DNA of 64,000 nucleotides, from positions 806,001 to 870,000 of the forward strand of contig NZ_JPON01000001.1 in the NCBI RefSeq assembly GCF_000733935.1, written 5' to 3'. Source of the stretch: Methylomarinum vadi. GTDB lineage: Bacteria > Pseudomonadota > Gammaproteobacteria > Methylococcales > Methylomonadaceae. Made by a program: the position numbers and the translations under genes. This document shows, piece after piece, positions 24,965-34,324 of the stretch. Under the pieces are notes generated by a model that saw nothing but the letters and a program-made list of their open reading frames with translations, was not told the origin of the DNA and ran no database searches. The stretch's first letter is position 1. The number at the start of each line of letters is the position of its first letter.

Positions 24965-27900
24965 ATGCCGCGCAATAAAGTTCACACCCACCCAATTAAC
25001 TTCCTTTTCTTTGCATTTATTTATGCGTTTTTCATAATTTACGGTAGTCTAGTCCCACTAGACTACCACCCCAAACCCATAGAACAGGCCTGGCAGTCTT
25101 TTAAGCATATCCCATATCTAAATCTTGGCGCCGCCTCCAGAGCCGACTGGATTGCCAATATCATTTTGTACATCCCGCTGACTTTTTCGTTAGCGGCTTA
25201 CTTCAAAAACAAAGTTAAATCATCTGTTCAACTTTTTCTTCTTGCTTTCCTCATCCTGGCTTTCAGCCTTGCCCTTGCCATCACGATCGAATTTTACCAA
25301 CAGTTTTTCCCGCCCAGAACCGTTTCCCTCAATGATTTGATCGCCGAAACTATCGGTAGCATGCTAGGACTGGTTTTAGGATACCTTTATGGAAAACGCT
25401 TTACCAAGTTGTATCAACACATACTGGCGGGCGGCAAGGAAGCTTTCATAGCCAGCGCCATTCTTTACACCATTAGTTACTTTGCCATTAGCTTTTTCCC
25501 CTACGATTTCGTCACATCGCTCCAGGAGTTACAAGACAAATTGGCTTCAGAAAATAGCGCCTTTCTATTTGCTTCGGGTTGCGGTGATTCATTACGCTGC
25601 ACCGTCAAAATAGCATCCGAAATAGTCATGGCTATTCCATTAGGTGTTTTTTTCAGCGTGATCTTTAAATGGCATCCGCAAAGATTGACAGCTGTCATGT
25701 TGATGGGTTTTATCTTCGGAGTCATTATCGAGACTGTTCAGGTTTTCCTGGTTTCAGGCGTCTCTCAAGGCCTCTCGATTTTCACTCGTATCATCGGCAT
25801 GGGACTTGGGGGAAAACTTTATAACAGACTCGTTCTGCAACACAAGACGTTACCTACTCTTAATTACCGCAAATATCTGACCATCCTGCTAATTCCTTAT
25901 CTTCTTTTGATTGCTAATTTAAACGGTTGGTCATTATCCAAGACTGAATTAACCGGCAACATCATTGGAAAAGTATCCAAAATCAATTGGTTGCCCTTTT
26001 ATTATCATTATTACTCAACCGAATCCGTCGCCTTAACCAGCTTACTCAGCATTTCATTAATGTATATGCCTGTCGGCTTCGGCTTGTGGTTATGGCGATC
26101 TTCGGCTAACACAAATTCCGGCTCGTCAAGCAAATTAAATGCTGGGCTGTTTGCCGCCGGCTTGGCTGTAATCATGGAGGCCGGTAAGTTATTTTTTGTC
26201 GGGAAACACCCCGATCCAACCAATGTATTGATCGGCTTCGTTGCATCTTATCTAGCCTATTCCATTGCCGAAGTCATGTATCGATGGTTTCATCAGCCTA
26301 TCGACATAGCAAGCGGAGGCCATCGCCAGGCTTCATTGGAAGAGGTCGATGAGCCGCAAGAAGATTGGCGTTCAGCCGATTCTGACTCAGATATTCAAAG
26401 CCCGAGCAGTCCCTTAAATAAAGCGATTGCCATTGCCGTCCTTCTTACCTTGGTTTGGAAACTGCTTGACTATCCGGGTAACAGTGTAATATTAGGCATT
26501 GTTCTCTTGCTAGTGGCTACCGTTGTATACCGATATCCCTCTGCCTGGTTGATTTTTATACCGGCCCTACTCCCAATTTCTAACCTTGCCCCCTGGACCG
26601 GGCGCCTATTTTTTACTGAATTGGATTTTCTGGTTTTGACCATCATCACAATCAGTTACTGGCGTGGCAGAACAGCTTCACCCTTACGCACAATAAGGCT
26701 GTCGGCAATGTTTTTATTGGGTTGTTATGCTATTTTTTACATGATAAGCACGCTTATTGGCTTATTACCGCTGCAACCTTTAGATGCCAATGCTTTTTCT
26801 CATTATTACAGCCACTACAACAGTATCAGGATAGCGAAGGGGCTATTCTGGTCCCTGTGTCTATTGCCAATACTCGCTTACCATCATCAATTACACAACA
26901 ACAAAAAAACTAACGCCTTATTTACCTACGGTGTCTTAACCGGTCTATCTCTGACCTCTATCATCGCAATTTGGGAACGCATCGTTTTCACTGGGCTACT
27001 GAATTTCGACGCTGACTTCCGCATTACCTCATCGTTTTTTAGCATGCACACCGGTGGCGCGCACCTAGATGCATATCTGCTTCTATCCATGCCTTTTATC
27101 GCTCTATTATTCACCGATTTAGAACATAAAATAATCCCTAGAATTTTGGCTCTTCTCATTTTTAGCAGCAGTTTTTATACGTTACTCGTTACTTTTTCCC
27201 GCGGCAGTTATATTGCTTTTGTTGTTAGTTTTTTTATTCTCCTGCTCGGCTTGATCATTTGTAACAAACAAAAGTTGGAAAAAAAACGGCTAAAACTACT
27301 CTGGCTTCCTTTGTTTATGATATTGGCCATGACATTGGCCATGCCCGTATTGAAAGGGAGCTTCATACAAAAACGTTTCGATCAATCAATAGACGAAGCA
27401 AATATCCGAAGCTCGCACTGGAAACACGCCATTCACATGATGGACAACGACTTTTTCACTTATCTATTTGGCATGGGTTTAGGCTCTTTTCCCCGGACTT
27501 ACTTTTGGAAAACCTTTGACCAAACCCCGGCGACTTTCTCTATTCAAAACAATGCCGAAAATTCTTTTCTTGAATTAAGAGGTGGTGCGCCTCTTTATAT
27601 AGAACAGAAGATCCCGTTAAAAGCCTATACCCACTATCAGTTACAATTCGACTTCAGAACCGAACAAATAAACGGTCTTAACGTTCAGCTCTGTGAAAAA
27701 GCCATCCATCACTCATTCGATTGCAGGACCTTCCACCTGAGGGAAGAACAATCTACTCACCGAGAATGGCAACAATTTTCTCAGGTCTTTAATAGTGGAA
27801 AACTTGGTGAATCAGATAACAATGTATTTGCCAATTTATCGACCAAACCCGTTAAACTGGTTTTTAACTATACCGATAAAAACAATACAGTAGAGCTAAA

Positions 27901-28288
27901 AAATATCTTTTTAATATCCACAGATGGAAAAAAACTGATCATGAATGGTAATTTTGCCAATGGGATGGATCACTGGTTCTTCACAACTGACAAACTCAAA
28001 CCTTGGCGAACTGAAAATCAGTGGATACAGATTTTATTCGAACAAGGTAGCTTGGGGCTCCTTGCCTTTATCTCATTGTTTATCTATGTCCTTTTTCATC
28101 TTTTCCGTGAAATCATGAATCAACAATTCTTTGCTGCAATATTACTATCCTCGATAGTAGGATTTTCAATAATTACAATAGCCAACAGCCCATTTGATGA
28201 TCCAGCCATTACTTTACTGTTTTTTTTCATCCTTTTTATTTCTTTCCCCTCCAAAAAAACCGGAAACTTGATCACGTCACGCCAATAA
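24965..28288 (+). CDS. VanZ-like repeats fused to an O-antigen ligase/polymerase (1,107 aa)
   Basis: Large polytopic inner-membrane protein. Seen: three VanZ-like modules in tandem (about residues 10-145, 155-300 and 305-450), the first most typical (DWIANIILYIPL, then EFYQQFFPPRTVSLNDLIAE); an acidic linker near 460-480; then a Wzy/WaaL-type ligase region (about 490-1107). That region contains a large hydrophilic loop (about 835-1010) with a carbohydrate-binding-like beta-rich segment before the last membrane helices. Likely role: polymerisation or ligation of exopolysaccharide or glycan in the pathway started by the nearby sugar transferase. Three VanZ modules on a ligase is an unusual architecture. 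ATG start with a weak Shine-Dalgarno. Confidence 0.75.
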   Translation: MPRNKVHTHPINFLFFAFIYAFFIIYGSLVPLDYHPKPIEQAWQSFKHIPYLNLGAASRADWIANIILYIPLTFSLAAYFKNKVKSSVQLFLLAFLILAFSLALAITIEFYQQFFPPRTVSLNDLIAETIGSMLGLVLGYLYGKRFTKLYQHILAGGKEAFIASAILYTISYFAISFFPYDFVTSLQELQDKLASENSAFLFASGCGDSLRCTVKIASEIVMAIPLGVFFSVIFKWHPQRLTAVMLMGFIFGVIIETVQVFLVSGVSQGLSIFTRIIGMGLGGKLYNRLVLQHKTLPTLNYRKYLTILLIPYLLLIANLNGWSLSKTELTGNIIGKVSKINWLPFYYHYYSTESVALTSLLSISLMYMPVGFGLWLWRSSANTNSGSSSKLNAGLFAAGLAVIMEAGKLFFVGKHPDPTNVLIGFVASYLAYSIAEVMYRWFHQPIDIASGGHRQASLEEVDEPQEDWRSADSDSDIQSPSSPLNKAIAIAVLLTLVWKLLDYPGNSVILGIVLLLVATVVYRYPSAWLIFIPALLPISNLAPWTGRLFFTELDFLVLTIITISYWRGRTASPLRTIRLSAMFLLGCYAIFYMISTLIGLLPLQPLDANAFSHYYSHYNSIRIAKGLFWSLCLLPILAYHHQLHNNKKTNALFTYGVLTGLSLTSIIAIWERIVFTGLLNFDADFRITSSFFSMHTGGAHLDAYLLLSMPFIALLFTDLEHKIIPRILALLIFSSSFYTLLVTFSRGSYIAFVVSFFILLLGLIICNKQKLEKKRLKLLWLPLFMILAMTLAMPVLKGSFIQKRFDQSIDEANIRSSHWKHAIHMMDNDFFTYLFGMGLGSFPRTYFWKTFDQTPATFSIQNNAENSFLELRGGAPLYIEQKIPLKAYTHYQLQFDFRTEQINGLNVQLCEKAIHHSFDCRTFHLREEQSTHREWQQFSQVFNSGKLGESDNNVFANLSTKPVKLVFNYTDKNNTVELKNIFLISTDGKKLIMNGNFANGMDHWFFTTDKLKPWRTENQWIQILFEQGSLGLLAFISLFIYVLFHLFREIMNQQFFAAILLSSIVGFSIITIANSPFDDPAITLLFFFILFISFPSKKTGNLITSRQ

Positions 28289-28379
28289 CTCAAATCATCG
28301 TCCTCCCTCGTTTTTTTCCGTACAATGTTCCCCCCAAAATCTACTGTATCTGGCCGCATCAAACAGACATTCAAACTCA

Positions 28380-30287
28380 ATGAAACCGAAAGTCCTGCTG
28401 TTAACCCCACCGATGACCCAGCTGAATACGCCTTATCCAGCTACCGCGTATTTGACCGGATTTCTGCGAAAACAAGGCTATCCAGTCGCACAACGCGACT
28501 TGGCCATTGAATTGTTATTAGAAATACTGAGCAAGCAAGGATTGGAACGAATCTACCGAATCGTCGAGGATAATTTCGCCGCTGTCGACGACGAAGAATT
28601 GCCCGATTCGATTTATCATTTCTTCACCCATTTCCCTCTCTACCAACAAAGAGTTGAATCGTGCATACGTTTTCTTCAAGGCAAGGACCCCAGCCTGGCC
28701 TTGCGCATCGCCTCTCGCCATTTTTTACCGGAAGGCCCGCAATTCGAGAGCCTTTATCAGATGGAAGATCTATCCGGCGATGTTTTGGATCACGCCTTCG
28801 GCGATTTGGGCCTGCAAGACAAGGCAAAATACCTGGCGACCTTGTTTATCAACGATCTTGTCGGCGTGATGAAGGACGGCGTCGATCCCTTGTTCGAAGT
28901 CTCACGCTACGGCGAACGCCTGGCCTCCAGCAATCCCTCCTTCGACGACTTGTATCGCCAATTAAAAGGAACTAAATCGCACACCCGAGAGCTGATCGAG
29001 CAATTGCTGGCTGGTTATATCGAAGAAGAACAACCCCATGTAATCGGCATTACCGTTCCTTTTCCCGGCAATATGTTGGGGGCGCTGCAGATCGCCAGTG
29101 CGTGTCGCCGTATCGATTCACAGTTAAAAATCGTTCTGGGCGGCGGTTTCGTCAACACCGAACTCCGTTCGCTTAAAGACCCGCGGCTCTTCGAATTCGT
29201 CGATTACGTCACGATGGACGACGGCGAACGGCCGTTGCTGACGCTGCTGGAATATCTCCAGTCTCAGCGCTCCGTCGATGACTTAACTCGCACCTATCGC
29301 CTGCGCGACGGGCAAGTTTACTATCATCATGAGAACCAGCAATTGCCGGACTTTCTTCATGATCAAACCGGTACGCCTTGTTATGAAGGCCTACCGCTCG
29401 ACCGATATCTATCGCTGTGTGAAATGCTCAATCCGATGCACCGTATCTGGAGCGACGGCCGCTGGAACAAACTGACCGTGGCGCACGGCTGTTATTGGAA
29501 AAAATGCAGTTTCTGCGACATCAGTCTGGATTATATCGGGCGTTACCAAGAGGCCGGCGCCGCCGTTATCGTCGACCGCATCGAGCAGTTGATCGCCGAA
29601 ACAGGGCAAAGCGGCTTTCATTTCGTCGATGAAGCGGCGCCGCCTAAGGTCTTGTTCGCACTGGCGGAACAACTGCTCGAACGCGAAATCGTCATTACCT
29701 GGTGGGGTAATATCCGCTTCGAGAAAACCTTTACCGCGGAAAAATGCCGGCTATTGGCGGAATCGGGTTGTATCGCCGTCAGCGGCGGCTTGGAAGTGGC
29801 TTCCGACCGCCTGTTAAAGTTAATGAAAAAAGGTGTCAGCGTAGAACAAGTCGCGCGCGTTACCCGTCACTTCGCCGATGCCGGTATTCTGGTGCACGCT
29901 TATTTGATGTACGGTTTTCCCAGTCAAACCGAGGCGGAAACAGTGGAATCGCTGGAACTTGTCAGGCAATTGATGGCCAACGGCTGCTTCCAATCCGCCT
30001 ACTGGCATCGTTTTGCCGCGACCGTTCACAGTCCGGTAGGCTTGCACCCGGAGCAATATCGGATTCAATTGATCCCGAATGAAAACGTACAATTCGCCGA
30101 AAACGAAGTCGCTTATATCGACCCCGTCGGGGCCGATCACGATTTGCTGGGACGCGGTCTGAAAAAAGCACTCTATAATTACATGCATGGCATGGGTTTC
30201 GATTATCCGGTGAGTTTTTGGTTTGACAAATCGGTCGCCGACCCCGCTATTGCCCCTGATTTTATTGCAACAGCCTTGACCCTATGA
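28380..30287 (+). CDS. B12-binding-type radical SAM protein, unknown substrate
   Basis: 635 aa. N-terminal part resembles a cobalamin-binding Rossmann region (PKVLLLTPPMT start; GITVPFPGNMLGALQIA and IVLGGGFVNTEL at about 225-265), although no classical DxHxxG is obvious. The radical SAM core has its 4Fe-4S cysteines at C371, C376 and C379 in GCYWKKCSFCD, a CX4CX2C spacing rather than CX3CX2C. Downstream: WWGNIRFEK, SGGLEVASDRLLKLMKKGV and HAYLMYGFPSQTEAE, all radical-SAM barrel features. The stop overlaps the next gene by 4 bp. Family members catalyse methylations and rearrangements, or modify lipids, cofactors and peptides; the substrate is unknown. Confidence 0.85.
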   Translation: MKPKVLLLTPPMTQLNTPYPATAYLTGFLRKQGYPVAQRDLAIELLLEILSKQGLERIYRIVEDNFAAVDDEELPDSIYHFFTHFPLYQQRVESCIRFLQGKDPSLALRIASRHFLPEGPQFESLYQMEDLSGDVLDHAFGDLGLQDKAKYLATLFINDLVGVMKDGVDPLFEVSRYGERLASSNPSFDDLYRQLKGTKSHTRELIEQLLAGYIEEEQPHVIGITVPFPGNMLGALQIASACRRIDSQLKIVLGGGFVNTELRSLKDPRLFEFVDYVTMDDGERPLLTLLEYLQSQRSVDDLTRTYRLRDGQVYYHHENQQLPDFLHDQTGTPCYEGLPLDRYLSLCEMLNPMHRIWSDGRWNKLTVAHGCYWKKCSFCDISLDYIGRYQEAGAAVIVDRIEQLIAETGQSGFHFVDEAAPPKVLFALAEQLLEREIVITWWGNIRFEKTFTAEKCRLLAESGCIAVSGGLEVASDRLLKLMKKGVSVEQVARVTRHFADAGILVHAYLMYGFPSQTEAETVESLELVRQLMANGCFQSAYWHRFAATVHSPVGLHPEQYRIQLIPNENVQFAENEVAYIDPVGADHDLLGRGLKKALYNYMHGMGFDYPVSFWFDKSVADPAIAPDFIATALTL

Positions 30288-31213
30288 AAGAGCAACCGTT
30301 CGTCTTCGACCAGATTCACCTGGAAGTGGCCCGCAACGCGTCGGACGACTTCAATCTATTCCATGATAAGCATAAATGGCTGCAAATCACCCATAACCCT
30401 TTCAAGGGCCCTATCGCGCTGGGTTTTCAATTGAATACCTTGATCGAATACCAGATGCGCCTCTATCGCGAAGCGAACCATGAAAACCAGATTATCGAGG
30501 GTAATGGCCTACGTTTCAGTAATTATCAAATCACCTTCGTTAACGCCCTGCGTCCGCGTCAGGAATTTTATCTCGATATCAAAAAAACATTGATCAAGAC
30601 CATTCCCAATCTGACGCTGACCAACCGCATCGCTATCAAAACCGAAGAAAAAACCATCTTGATCGGTTTCAAAAAAGAAACGCACGACCCGCTTTTTCTG
30701 GCCGATACCGATTTAACTCAGCTGCCCGATTTGCGCCATCTTCCCGACAAAAGTATCGTCCCAGACACGGAATTCTTCCTAAAGCGCAAATACATGCATA
30801 ACGGCAATGCCAAAAACTTTCTCTCCGGTTCACTGGCCGAGCAGTCCGATTATTTCGACGAACTGGCGCATATCGCCCACTATCCGGAAATTTATCCTTG
30901 CAGCCTGACTTCCGGCGCATTGCTGGAGAGAGCGCAGCTGGAGCACCACGATTTCAAACGCAACCCCATGGTCTACACTTCTCATGAAATTTCTGTCGAC
31001 CGTCAGCATCTAAAGCAGGTCAAGGACAATGACAAATTGCATATTCTGGTCAAACAATTGCCCGAATCCCGCCATAACACGCTGAATCAAACCAATATCA
31101 TGCTACGCACTTATGAGTGCTTCGGCCTGCTAGAACATAACGAGGTGTTATTCAGGGCGAAAATGAATTTAGTGCCTCTAGAAGAAATTCTGAAAAACCT
31201 TGGACAGAATTAA
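30284..31213 (+). CDS. Hotdog-fold (MaoC-like) protein partnered with the radical SAM gene
   Basis: 309 aa, no signal peptide. The N-terminal ASDDFNLFHDKHKW segment and GPIALGFQLNTLIE resemble the active-site region of MaoC-type hydratases/dehydrogenases ((S/G)DxNPxHxD), and the length suits a double hotdog. Family members act on acyl thioesters. The start overlaps the radical SAM stop (ATGA), so the proteins are made together. A shared pathway acting on acyl chains is a reasonable inference; the assignment rests on one motif. Confidence 0.5.
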   Translation: MKEQPFVFDQIHLEVARNASDDFNLFHDKHKWLQITHNPFKGPIALGFQLNTLIEYQMRLYREANHENQIIEGNGLRFSNYQITFVNALRPRQEFYLDIKKTLIKTIPNLTLTNRIAIKTEEKTILIGFKKETHDPLFLADTDLTQLPDLRHLPDKSIVPDTEFFLKRKYMHNGNAKNFLSGSLAEQSDYFDELAHIAHYPEIYPCSLTSGALLERAQLEHHDFKRNPMVYTSHEISVDRQHLKQVKDNDKLHILVKQLPESRHNTLNQTNIMLRTYECFGLLEHNEVLFRAKMNLVPLEEILKNLGQN

Positions 31214-31343
31214 CCGAACGGAGGCAAAATGGTATTACCGTTAGCCGATTCGATCTTGTAAAATCCGATTAATTTTGTTGGTTGAGAGAGACGAAGTTAA
31301 CGGGCATACATATCAAGGAGAACCTACAAAAAGAGAGGGTAAT

Positions 31344-31775
31344 ATGCATAAAACTTGGATCATCGCTGCCGAAAGCAGCCAAGCAAGGTTTTTTACCGTT
31401 CCATCCAAAAAAGAACCTCTGGAGGAACTGCCGGAAATGCTCAATCCGGCATCGAAAATTCATGAATCCGAGCTAACCACCGACCTACCGGGAAGAACGG
31501 TCACAAGCGGCCCTACCGGAAACAAGCATGCCATGGAGCCTCATACCAGCCCCAAAGAACAAGCGACGATCACGTTCGCCAAACAAATCGCCGAAAAAGT
31601 CGAGAAAGCCCGCGTGCAGGGCGAGCTGGAACAAATTATCCTGGTATGTCCGCCCAAATTTCTGGGACTGTTGCGAGACAATCTATCCGATCAATCGAAA
31701 AAGATGGTGATTAAGAGTCTCGACAAGAACCTGGTCAGCCATAGCGAAGAGGAAATCCGCAAGCAATTGTTCTAA
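31344..31775 (+). CDS. Host attachment family protein
   Basis: 143 aa from ATG 31344, chosen for its GAGAGGG Shine-Dalgarno; a longer frame begins at 31275. It matches the family of proteins described as required for attachment to host cells: N-terminal WIIAAESSQARFF, central PHTSPKEQATITFAKQIAEKV, then ILVCPPKFLGLLRDNLS. The family is widespread in free-living proteobacteria with poorly defined biochemistry. Followed by a strong terminator. Confidence 0.8.
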   Translation: MHKTWIIAAESSQARFFTVPSKKEPLEELPEMLNPASKIHESELTTDLPGRTVTSGPTGNKHAMEPHTSPKEQATITFAKQIAEKVEKARVQGELEQIILVCPPKFLGLLRDNLSDQSKKMVIKSLDKNLVSHSEEEIRKQLF

Positions 31776-31797
31776 TTACGTTGTTTCATTAACGAAC

Positions 31798-31834
31798 AAC
31801 GCCGGTTGCTGTCGACCACAGCAACCGGCGTTTT
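31798..31834 (+). terminator. Strong intrinsic terminator between convergent genes
   Basis: Fourteen-bp perfect stem AACGCCGGTTGCTG, TCGACCA loop, CAGCAACCGGCGTT, then TT. It ends the host-attachment gene and can also serve the convergent nitrilase gene (stem flanked by AA on the other side). Confidence 0.85.
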
Positions 31835-31847
31835 ATTAGCAAAGGAA

Positions 31848-32705
31848 CTACTCGGCGACAAATTGTTTCGGCCAATCCTTGTAATTGAAAACCTGCCCGT
31901 CCAGCCTGACCCGCTCCATCTTTGCCAAATCCAAGTCGGCATAAACCCATTGCGCCTTGTTGAATTCACCGACGGCTAGCACACCGTCATCGGGAAATCC
32001 TCGGTCGACCGGCGTATAAACGCCCGCCGCGCCGCAGTTGACATCGACCGCCTCGGACCACTCGGCATCACCGACCAGAGGCGACTGCACGACATAACAC
32101 TGGTTTTCCAGCGCCCTGGCCTGACAACCGATGCGAACGCGATAATAGCCGGCCCGGGTATCGGTGCAACTGGGCACCAAAATCAGAGAAGCGCCGCGTT
32201 CGACCATCTGCCGAGCATAATGCGGAAATTCGCTGTCGTAACAAACATTGATGCCCAATTTGCCGAAGCGGGTGTCGAAGACACGGATATCCTGGCCGGC
32301 TTCGATCAGCCAGTGTTCGTTTTCGAACCGGGTCATCATCAGCTTTTCCTGGAAATCGAATTCCCCGTCGGGCGTGAACAAATAGGCCCGGTTGCGATAG
32401 CCGCTCTCGACCTTCACCGGGAAAGTACCGGCCTGAATATAAATGTCGTGTTTGGCCGCCAGTTCCCGATATAGCTTCAGGTAATCCGGCAACAGCGTCT
32501 GCAAGGCTTTCAATTGTTCGGCCAACGACGAATAAACTTCTTCGGGAAACAATGACGCCAACTCCATGCTGGCATATTCCGGAAACAACAATAATTCGGC
32601 CTGCTCGGCGACGGCTTCCTCCACCCAGCGAACGGTCTTTTCTTCATACGCCTGCCAACTCGGCAAAAAACCGACATCGTATTGCGCGGCGGCTATCTTA
32701 GGCAT
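31848..32705 (-). CDS. Carbon-nitrogen hydrolase (nitrilase superfamily)
   Basis: 285 aa cytosolic amidase-type enzyme. Catalytic Glu-Lys-Cys triad: E43 in FPEYA, Lys in FQEKLMMT, Cys in NVCYDSEFP (near residue 155). The substrate is unknown. Its start lies within the end of the GNAT gene (8-bp overlap), so the two are coupled. Many bacteria carry a single fused GNAT-nitrilase protein; here the two halves are separate genes in the same order. Confidence 0.88.
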   Translation of the reverse strand: MPKIAAAQYDVGFLPSWQAYEEKTVRWVEEAVAEQAELLLFPEYASMELASLFPEEVYSSLAEQLKALQTLLPDYLKLYRELAAKHDIYIQAGTFPVKVESGYRNRAYLFTPDGEFDFQEKLMMTRFENEHWLIEAGQDIRVFDTRFGKLGINVCYDSEFPHYARQMVERGASLILVPSCTDTRAGYYRVRIGCQARALENQCYVVQSPLVGDAEWSEAVDVNCGAAGVYTPVDRGFPDDGVLAVGEFNKAQWVYADLDLAKMERVRLDGQVFNYKDWPKQFVAE

Positions 32706-33300
32706 GATCTTCCTTCAACCAGAACGTCATCGGCTTAGGCGTCGCTTCCGCTTCGTCCAGGTCCTTCCAGGTATAGGTGGTCTTTAATTCCGGATGCTTG
32801 AAATAGCCACGCTTGTTCCAGAATTTATCCAGCGGCACGTAGTCGGCCGGGCGTCGTGGATGGTCGTTCGGACGCTCGACGCAACAAAAACAGATATGCT
32901 TGAAACCGCCCAAATCCTCGGCATGGGCTTCGCGTTCCTCGAAGAAACGAACCCCGATGCCCAAACCGCGATAGGCTTTATTCAGAACCGATTCGCCACA
33001 ATAAAAGACTTCATCGGGATCGTAACCGTGTTCGATAAAGGGTTTTTTCACCTCATCGGTTTCGTATTTCAATGGAATTGCGGTCGAAGCGCCGATGATC
33101 TTATCGCCATCGAAAGCGAGCACGATGACGCTGTCCGGACAGTTGATATAGGTTTGCAGGTACTTTTCCTCGTAATCGAAATCGCCGTCGTATAAATAAG
33201 GAAAATCCCGAAACACCTCGATGCGCAATCGCGCCAAATCAGGAATGTATTTGATTAATTTTTCGCCACTTAAACGTTCTACACGAATATTTTTCGACAT
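32698..33300 (-). CDS. GNAT-family N-acetyltransferase
   Basis: 200 aa from ATG 33300 with an AGGA Shine-Dalgarno; a longer frame starts at 33333. GNAT core visible: VIVLAFDGDKIIGASTAI strands, then the acetyl-CoA loop NKAYRGLGIGVRFFEER. The C-terminal YTWKDLDEAEATPKPMTFW segment is that seen in GNAT-nitrilase fusion proteins. Overlaps the nitrilase gene; together they probably act on one amine/amide metabolite. Confidence 0.82.
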   Translation of the reverse strand: MSKNIRVERLSGEKLIKYIPDLARLRIEVFRDFPYLYDGDFDYEEKYLQTYINCPDSVIVLAFDGDKIIGASTAIPLKYETDEVKKPFIEHGYDPDEVFYCGESVLNKAYRGLGIGVRFFEEREAHAEDLGGFKHICFCCVERPNDHPRRPADYVPLDKFWNKRGYFKHPELKTTYTWKDLDEAEATPKPMTFWLKEDHA

Positions 33301-33447
33301 GGTTATCCTGGTCTCGATACGTTTCCAACGCATCCCTTAACGAGTAAGAATGCCCGGTTGAAGCCGTATCAGTTATCAATCACAGAGTTTTAGGGCGGAA
33401 AATAATGCCACACCTATCCGCTAAATGAAAGCTTTGCCGCTATTCGA

Positions 33448-34272
33448 TCAGGGATTGATCTGTTCGACTTTGCTATAGCGGTTGATTTTGCGGCAACTAT
33501 CGCGACTGGTCGGCGACTCGCAAGTCATATCGGTGAATTCAGCCTTCAACTCCCCTGCTCCGTTCGGCACAAAATAAAATCTGAAGTTAGGATCGGCGCT
33601 GATGGCGATATCGGTCTTTGCGGTCAACACCGGCTGGTCGTTAAAAGTCACTTTCAAATGATCGACGAAATGCGATTTTTTAACGAAGCGCGTCACTTGG
33701 TCCATTTGCATACCGGTGATGTTTGGATGACTGATCAGCAATTGCGCCAGGGTTGGTTCCCCGGATTTGACCCCTTCATCCAAGCGGAATTTCATTTTGC
33801 CCAAACGTTTCATCGCCGCATCCAGGTCGGCGCCAATCGGCGCGGAACAACCGCCGCTGGCCTTGACGAACTTCTTGGTCATATAAAGAGCGCCGTCGTT
33901 CATTTCCGCGATCGCCCGAATGTAGCTATAAGTGTTGACCCTGACGCGCATCGCCAAATCGGCCTTGCCGCTTGCGGGAGTGAATTCGAACTCGCCGACG
34001 AAGGGAAACGGGTTCTTATCGACCAACACCAAAATCTTTTTGATGTATTTATTGGGTGTCTGCGGAATCTTGCTAATGATCTTCACAGGCACCAAAGCCG
34101 GATCCTCGGCCCGGTAGGGAGCATCGATGCTAATCACATCGTCCGACTCCTTAATCGTTTTGCCGGCAAAGAATTGTTGTTTCAATTCATTAGTCCATTT
34201 GCTTTCTTCCTGGGCCGCCATAGCCAACATTGGGAACAACAATAACGGTAATAAAAGTTTACTCAATCTCAT
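33448..34272 (-). CDS. Quinoprotein dehydrogenase-associated SoxYZ-like carrier protein
   Basis: 274 aa, signal peptide 1-19 (cleavage after AMA). The N-terminal half is SoxY-like and ends with GGCSAP, Cys142 being the expected carrier thiol; the C-terminal half is SoxZ-like (ITGMQMDQVTRFVKKSHFV, then CESPTSRDSCRK). The fused SoxYZ form is known from PQQ-dehydrogenase loci rather than thiosulfate oxidation. GAGAGA Shine-Dalgarno. It is the third gene of a LysR-metallohydrolase-SoxYZ unit. Confidence 0.88.
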   Translation of the reverse strand: MRLSKLLLPLLLFPMLAMAAQEESKWTNELKQQFFAGKTIKESDDVISIDAPYRAEDPALVPVKIISKIPQTPNKYIKKILVLVDKNPFPFVGEFEFTPASGKADLAMRVRVNTYSYIRAIAEMNDGALYMTKKFVKASGGCSAPIGADLDAAMKRLGKMKFRLDEGVKSGEPTLAQLLISHPNITGMQMDQVTRFVKKSHFVDHLKVTFNDQPVLTAKTDIAISADPNFRFYFVPNGAGELKAEFTDMTCESPTSRDSCRKINRYSKVEQINP

Positions 34273-34324
34273 GTTTTTTCTCTCAACTCTCTTACAACAT
34301 CAAAATTCGTCGATAGGGAAACGA

